Of a DNA stretch of 64,000 nt, positions 60,036 to 64,000 are shown piece after piece (position 1 is the first letter of the stretch; the number at the start of each line of letters is the position of its first letter). Below the pieces are notes generated by a model that saw only the letters and a program-made list of their open reading frames with translations, searched no databases and was not told the origin of the DNA. The position numbers and the translations under genes were made by a program. The stretch comes from Eubacterium sp. (GTDB lineage: Bacteria > Bacillota > Clostridia > Lachnospirales > Lachnospiraceae). Location: positions 1-64,000 of the forward strand of contig JAEFAB010000047.1 in assembly GCA_016292095.1 (NCBI GenBank), read 5' to 3'.

Positions 60036-60908
60036 ATGGATCAGAAAACTTTATTTAATGATTCTCTTGTTTCTTTGGTGGAATATGCTGCCGGTCAGGG
60101 AAATACCCTTTCCAAACAGGAAATTCAGAATCATTTTAGCGAACTTACTTTAGAAGATAGCCAATATGAATTGATTTATTCTTATCTGGCAGCAAATAAA
60201 ATTACTGTAGAAGGTTTTGAAGACGCCGACAATTCTTTATTCGCCGAACCTTCTGAAGAAACTACTGAGGACACCTTGGATGTGCCTACAGAAACTTCTC
60301 CGTTAAAGGAATCTCAGGAAGAACTTTCTTTTATTGAAATGTACTTAAAGGAATTGGAAGCAATTCCTCCTGCAACGGAACAGGAAAAAGCATCCCTGAT
60401 TGAAAAGCTGGCAGCCGGGGACAAAGAGGTTGCCAACCGTTTGGTAGAACTGCACCTGAATCTGGTTGCAGAATCTGCTCGTGAAAAACGCGGACAGGGG
60501 GTTACCTTCGGCGATTTGATTCAGGAAGGAAATATGGGATTGATTCAGGCAGTCTCTGAATACACCGGTTCTCCGGAAGATTTTGAAACCACTCTGAAAA
60601 ATGTCATTGACCGTTCCTTGAATGAAGCCATCAATAATCAGGTCAGTTCCGACCGTATCGGACAACGTCTTGCAGATAAATTGAATCAGTTGGATAAAGT
60701 CACCAAAGACTTATCCGAAAAGCTGGGACGTGTTCCTGAAATCGGCGAACTTGCCAAAGAAATGAGCATTTCCGAAGAGGAAACTTCATGGTTGTTAAAG
60801 ATGTCTCTGGATACTTTATCAGTAAATGAAGATACTCAGATTACAGAAGAAGAAAAAACAGAAGCAACTCCAAAGGAAGATCCTTTAACCTGGAGAGTGA
60901 ATCGATAA
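60036..60908 (+). CDS. Sigma-70-like protein lacking region 4
   Basis: The 290-residue protein has an acidic N-terminal part with a region 1.1-like helical domain. Region 1.2/2.1-2.2 follows (about 115-180; VTFGDLIQEGNMGLIQAV, the core-binding helix). Then region 3 appears (about 205-260; RIGQRLADKLNQLDKV and LGRVPEIGELAKEMSISEEE). The part normally holding regions 2.3-2.4 is short and lacks the Trp pair and FSTYA pattern used for promoter melting. No region 4 follows. It could be a specialised core-binding factor or a decoy. AGAAAGGA precedes the ATG, and a strong terminator follows. Confidence 0.82.
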   Translation: MDQKTLFNDSLVSLVEYAAGQGNTLSKQEIQNHFSELTLEDSQYELIYSYLAANKITVEGFEDADNSLFAEPSEETTEDTLDVPTETSPLKESQEELSFIEMYLKELEAIPPATEQEKASLIEKLAAGDKEVANRLVELHLNLVAESAREKRGQGVTFGDLIQEGNMGLIQAVSEYTGSPEDFETTLKNVIDRSLNEAINNQVSSDRIGQRLADKLNQLDKVTKDLSEKLGRVPEIGELAKEMSISEEETSWLLKMSLDTLSVNEDTQITEEEKTEATPKEDPLTWRVNR

Positions 60909-60912
60909 GAAA

Positions 60913-60945
60913 AGGCAGCTATGGTCGTTTGACCATAGCTGCTTT
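60913..60945. terminator. Bidirectional terminator between the sigma-like gene and larC
   Basis: GCAGCTATGGTC (60915-60926) and GACCATAGCTGC (60931-60942) form a perfect 12-bp stem with a GTTT loop, A-rich left and T-rich right. Confidence 0.92.
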
Positions 60946-60947
60946 GT

Positions 60948-62204
60948 TTATTCCTTGATTTCTTTTATCACTTCTTCCATAGACAAGCCCTGCTCTTTTG
61001 CTATTCTTGCCAAATCATCATATTCGATCTTTTCTCTGGAAACTCCATAACCGGATGATTTCTTAATCCGGATGGTTCCAAACTTCGTACTTTTTTCTAC
61101 GATTTGTCTTTCCAACGTATATCGATTGAAAAGATTTTCCCGGACTCCCAAGGTGGAAGTATTCTGAAACAGCGATTGAACCATTGTTTCTTTTTCCGCC
61201 TCGTTACACAGGACACAAAGCATTACGCCGGGACGGGATTTTTTCATTCCGATTGGAACGGTGTATACGTCCAAAGCTCCCAACTCCAGAAGTTGTTCAC
61301 TGGCATAAGCGATTTTTTCTCCGGACATATCATCAATGTTGCAGGATAATTCCACGACCTGTTCCTGCTTTTCTTCCGAGTTTCCAATCATAGCTCTGAC
61401 ACAGTTTGCCTGTTCAAAATCTTTCTTTCCCATTCCGTAGCCTATTTTTTCAACCTTCATTAACGGCATTTCACAAAAATCATCTACATAATATTTTAAC
61501 AGGGCCGCTCCTGTCGGAGTACAGAGTTCTCCCTGAATCTTTCCGGAATAGATTGGAACCTCTTTTAAAATATAAGCAGTTGCAGGAGCCGGCACCGGAA
61601 GAATTCCGTGGGCACAATGGACATGCCCTTTTCCAACATGAACCGGAGATGCCAGTACACGTTCTGCCTGCAACATTTCCATCAGCAGACATACGCCTGT
61701 TACATCTGCAATTGCATCCATCGTTCCCACCTCGTGAAAATGAATTTCACTCACTGCACAATGATGCGCCACGCTTTCCGCTTCTGCAATCAGCTGATAC
61801 ACTGCCATTGCATCTTCCCGAACCTTTTCAGAAATGTGAAGTCCGCGGAAAATAGTTTCAATTTCATTCATTCCACGCTGTACATGAGCATGATGATGTT
61901 CATGTACATCGTGATGATGTTCATGTTCATGGTGGTGTTCATGTTCATGATGGTGTTCATGTTCATGGTGGTGTTCATGAGAATGTGCCCCTTCTTCCTC
62001 ACCATTTACAGAGACTTTGATATGTGTTCCCCAAATACCACACTTAGCTGTATCTTCCGGAGAAACGATCACACCTTCCAGACCGATGGCATTGATTTTT
62101 TTCAAAAATTCCGCCTGCTGTTTTTCTTCTAACAATTCGTATAATGCAGCGGTAAGCATATCTCCTGCCGCACCCATACTACAATCTAAATATAATGTTC
62201 TCAC
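60948..62204 (-). CDS. larC: Nickel-pincer cofactor synthesis protein LarC
   Basis: LarC inserts nickel into the pincer nucleotide cofactor of lactate racemase-type enzymes. The 418-residue frame is continuous, starts LYLDCSMGAAGDMLTAALYE, and has a His-rich stretch (about 74-108; HEHHHEHEHHH units) likely for nickel storage. In Lactiplantibacillus larC needs a programmed frameshift; here it is one uninterrupted frame. It overlaps larB by 4 bp (ATGA), showing coupling. LarA and LarE are not seen in the window. Confidence 0.93.
   Translation of the reverse strand: MRTLYLDCSMGAAGDMLTAALYELLEEKQQAEFLKKINAIGLEGVIVSPEDTAKCGIWGTHIKVSVNGEEEGAHSHEHHHEHEHHHEHEHHHEHEHHHDVHEHHHAHVQRGMNEIETIFRGLHISEKVREDAMAVYQLIAEAESVAHHCAVSEIHFHEVGTMDAIADVTGVCLLMEMLQAERVLASPVHVGKGHVHCAHGILPVPAPATAYILKEVPIYSGKIQGELCTPTGAALLKYYVDDFCEMPLMKVEKIGYGMGKKDFEQANCVRAMIGNSEEKQEQVVELSCNIDDMSGEKIAYASEQLLELGALDVYTVPIGMKKSRPGVMLCVLCNEAEKETMVQSLFQNTSTLGVRENLFNRYTLERQIVEKSTKFGTIRIKKSSGYGVSREKIEYDDLARIAKEQGLSMEEVIKEIKE
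61895..61985. repeat. His-coding tandem repeats in larC
   Basis: Several 18-bp units (GTTCATGTTCATGGTGGT and variants) encode the HEHEHH-type nickel-binding stretch of LarC. Coding in origin, so not an independent element. Confidence 0.8.
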
Positions 62205-62959
62205 TGTTTAACCTCCATATGATTGATCATATTTGCAAGATAGCCTGCACCGAACCCATTATCAATATTAACGACCGACACGCCGCTGGCACAGGAATTT
62301 AACATCGACAACAATGCGGACAATCCTTCAAAAGCCGCACCATATCCTACACTGGTCGGTACCGCAATGACAGGACAATCTGCCAGTCCGCCGATGACAC
62401 TTGCCAATGCACCTTCCATTCCGGCTATGGCAATAATAACGGAAGCGCTCATAATTTCCTCCATATGTGTCAGAAGGCGGTGGATTCCTGCCACCCCAAC
62501 ATCATACAGACGAATTACTTCATTCCCAAAAAATTCTGCGGTCAATGCTGCTTCTTCCGCCACGGGAATATCACTGGTTCCACCGGTTGCCACAACAATC
62601 TTTCCGATTCCGCCCGCTTCCGGATTTTTCCCGATTCTTCCAATTCCTGCCTCTTCAAAAAAGACGAATTCCTGAAATCTTTCCTGAAGTTCTCGGGCAG
62701 ATTCCTTTTTCAATCTTGTCACCAAAATCTGTTGAATCCCCTGTTCCAGCATTAATTCAATGATTCCTATCATCTGTTCTGTAGTTTTTCCGGCTCCGTA
62801 AATCACTTCCGAAGCACCCTGTCGCACTGCTCGGTGGGTATCAATCTTCGCATAGCCGATATCTTCAAAGGGCTTCATCTTGATTTGAAGCATTGCATCT
62901 TCAACACTCATTTCACCGTCCCGAACCTGTTCCAACATTCGTTTTATTTCCGTATTCAT
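62201..62959 (-). CDS. larB: Nickel-pincer cofactor synthesis protein LarB
   Basis: LarB carboxylates and hydrolyses nicotinic acid adenine dinucleotide in the first step of the pincer cofactor. The 252-residue protein resembles the PurE fold at its C-terminal half: VVATGGTSDIPVAEEAALTA and AGMEGALASVIGGL, followed by VIAVPTSVGYGA. GGGAGG precedes the ATG. A terminator-like hairpin lies between it and the upstream membrane protein gene. Confidence 0.93.
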   Translation of the reverse strand: MNTEIKRMLEQVRDGEMSVEDAMLQIKMKPFEDIGYAKIDTHRAVRQGASEVIYGAGKTTEQMIGIIELMLEQGIQQILVTRLKKESARELQERFQEFVFFEEAGIGRIGKNPEAGGIGKIVVATGGTSDIPVAEEAALTAEFFGNEVIRLYDVGVAGIHRLLTHMEEIMSASVIIAIAGMEGALASVIGGLADCPVIAVPTSVGYGAAFEGLSALLSMLNSCASGVSVVNIDNGFGAGYLANMINHMEVKQ

Positions 62960-62989
62960 CTTCCCTCCCGGTTTCCTGTGGTCTTTTGA

Positions 62990-63035
62990 AAAAAGAGACT
63001 ATTGCATGTTCGAGGTTCTCTCCTGATGCAACAGC
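62990..63035 (-). terminator. Terminator/attenuator before larB
   Basis: CTATTGCAT (63000-63008) pairs with ATGCAACAG (63027-63035) with one wobble. Six T follow on the minus strand (62990-62995), 30 bp before the larB start. The larger loop contains GAGGTTCTCTCCTG. Confidence 0.72.
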
Positions 63036-63057
63036 CCCTGTTTGAAATCAATCTTTT

Positions 63058-63372
63058 CTATTTTTTCTGCACTAATTTGGCTCTCAAAGTTCCCTTCGGA
63101 TCCTTGATTAATACAATTACGAGCCAGATAATCATTCCCAATGCCACAACGGATATTCCCAAATAGAAATCATTTAACATATCCATTGGTGCCGGAGTAA
63201 AATATTTTGCTCCTAATTCCGCATATTCAAAAATCGCATCAATAAACCACATCAATGATGCGCCCCAGAACATTAACGGCAAGGTGCCTAACATCATATC
63301 ATTATCTGCTGATTTGACATACCAGATTACCGTAGTGATAATTGCTGCAAAAACAGTTGTTAATAATGTCAC
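63058..63372 (-). CDS. Small three-helix membrane protein
   Basis: The 104-residue protein has three hydrophobic helices (about 3-20, 30-50 and 68-90) and a basic tail. It contains WFIDAIFEYAELGAKYF between helices. It overlaps the upstream membrane gene by 4 bp (ATGA-type). I know no family. With its neighbour it may form a membrane complex tied to the Fe-S protein gene upstream. Confidence 0.72.
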   Translation of the reverse strand: MTLLTTVFAAIITTVIWYVKSADNDMMLGTLPLMFWGASLMWFIDAIFEYAELGAKYFTPAPMDMLNDFYLGISVVALGMIIWLVIVLIKDPKGTLRAKLVQKK

Positions 63373-63761
63373 CCTACTGTATCCTCCTTTGTTTCTTCAG
63401 TTCTCTTCTCAATCACAGAAGATACTGCTACCATTCCAAGCCAAACAGCAGTTACAATGACTGCCATGGCAACTCCGGCAGTAGACATTTCCGCCAGCAT
63501 ACCTCCGGTTTCTCCTTCCTTTACCGCAGTAAGGAATGGGAATACAGGGCTGATTTCTCCGTGCCAAAGATGTTCAAATGCAAGCAATGCAGAACCTCCC
63601 CAAAGCATTTTGTTCAACCATCCCATTTTTGTTGAAAATTTAATTTTAGATACACCTTCTACAGAAACATGTTCTGTTGTTTTTTCTTCTTTAGATTTCA
63701 TTACCTTTGTAGCAACGGTAGTAATTACTGCCTCCGTTGTCGGTACAAGAAAACATGCCAT
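63369..63761 (-). CDS. Small membrane protein, partner of the three-helix protein
   Basis: The 130-residue protein has a hydrophobic N-terminus (FLVPTTEAVITTVATKVM), a charged stretch, then two helices (about 52-65 and 90-112), and an acidic tail. The middle contains LLAFEHLWHGEISPVFPFL. No family is known to me. It starts with GGAGG upstream, 23 bp after the Fe-S protein stop. Confidence 0.72.
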   Translation of the reverse strand: MACFLVPTTEAVITTVATKVMKSKEEKTTEHVSVEGVSKIKFSTKMGWLNKMLWGGSALLAFEHLWHGEISPVFPFLTAVKEGETGGMLAEMSTAGVAMAVIVTAVWLGMVAVSSVIEKRTEETKEDTVG

Positions 63762-63784
63762 TTTTTACTCCTCCTTTGATTCCT

Positions 63785-64000
63785 TTATGCTTCACCATTT
63801 TCTTCAAAATGTTTTGCTACTATTTTCAAATCTTCGATAATCGGCAGATGCTGTGGACAAATTGCCTCGCATTTTCCACAGGCAATGCACTCGCTCGGTT
63901 TGCCAAACACCTGCGCCAGTCGTTCATAATAAGTTCCCTGCGGACGCCAGCTGTTCATATCTTTCTCCAACATATCTACATTATACAATGCAAAATATCT
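63785..64000 (-). CDS. 4Fe-4S protein C-terminus, probable aldo/keto reductase (N-terminus off the window)
   Basis: The frame is open to the right edge; 71 residues are visible. The pattern CIACGKCEAICPQHLPI is a CxxCxxCxxxCP cluster site, followed by KIVAKHFEENGEA. This ending is typical of iron-sulfur aldo/keto reductases. Upstream TYYERLAQVFGKP fits too. Its position next to the membrane pair and larBC may be chance or a lactate/redox link. Confidence 0.7.
   Translation of the reverse strand, partial: RYFALYNVDMLEKDMNSWRPQGTYYERLAQVFGKPSECIACGKCEAICPQHLPIIEDLKIVAKHFEENGEA

Noticed and set aside
61408-62132. Long plus-strand ORFs opposite larC
   Set aside because: They arise from the His-coding repeats (Met/Phe/Val-rich mirror) and overlap larC fully.
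60948-62204. Programmed frameshift in larC
   Set aside because: The frame is continuous from start to stop, so no shift is needed here.

Overview
The window looks like chromosome of a low-GC, spore-forming Clostridia, most likely a gut Lachnospiraceae. Signs are AT-rich intergenic DNA, strong AGGAGG ribosome-binding sites, a SAM-I riboswitch, a T-box leader, spore-coat proteins (SipL-like, CotS-like), DUF1934, a PrcB-domain lipoprotein, a divergent MocR regulator/pyridoxamine kinase pair, larBC, and a microbiome-type beta-glucuronidase. Species cannot be fixed from the sequence alone.

Region 1 (1-27.5 kb, all on the minus strand, so read right to left) is a beta-1,3-glucan utilisation locus. 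It starts with a membrane-anchored putative carbohydrate-binding protein. Next come a solute-binding lipoprotein and a second, giant solute-binding protein (1066 aa), a permease pair, a beta-propeller/TPR/Yip1 membrane protein, a DUF5696 protein and a second permease pair. After these come a secreted GH16 laminarinase, a LacI-family regulator, a GH161-type oligoglucan phosphorylase, a GH94 phosphorylase and a cytoplasmic GH17 glucanase. A large secreted Ser/Glu-repeat protein runs off the left edge. The model is outside cutting by GH16, uptake by one or two ABC systems whose ATPase lies elsewhere, then inside trimming by GH17 and phosphorolysis to glucose-1-phosphate. The phosphoglucomutase at 33.5 kb could pass this to glycolysis. 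A 172-bp GC-rich inverted repeat sits between the two phosphorylase genes.

Region 2 (27.6-41.6 kb) is mostly housekeeping: plsC, a small membrane protein, DUF1934, murI, ispE, sipL-like, a PrcB-domain lipoprotein, phosphoglucomutase, a CotS-like protein, cca, a MocR regulator and pyridoxamine kinase, and metK behind a SAM-I riboswitch. Between pdxK and metK lies a relic of the C-terminus of a second sugar-binding protein.

Region 3 (41.8-49.4 kb) holds a duplicated-domain membrane protein; a 2-isopropylmalate synthase fused to an AraC-type DNA-binding domain, behind a leucine-type T-box; and an AT-rich four-gene cluster. That cluster contains a helicase/SprT-like/zinc-ribbon fusion, a 78-aa partner, a Cys-rich small ORF interrupted by TAG, and a 208-aa protein. 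It is the best candidate in the window for an undescribed defence or DNA-processing module.

Region 4 (49.6-64 kb) has uidA-type beta-glucuronidase, flotillin, an XRE-type regulator, a serine hydrolase, murA (with a palindrome at its promoter), aroK and dinB overlapping, a flavin reductase-like protein, a membrane-anchored protein, a sigma-like protein lacking region 4, larC and larB, two small membrane proteins, and the end of a 4Fe-4S protein that runs off the right edge.
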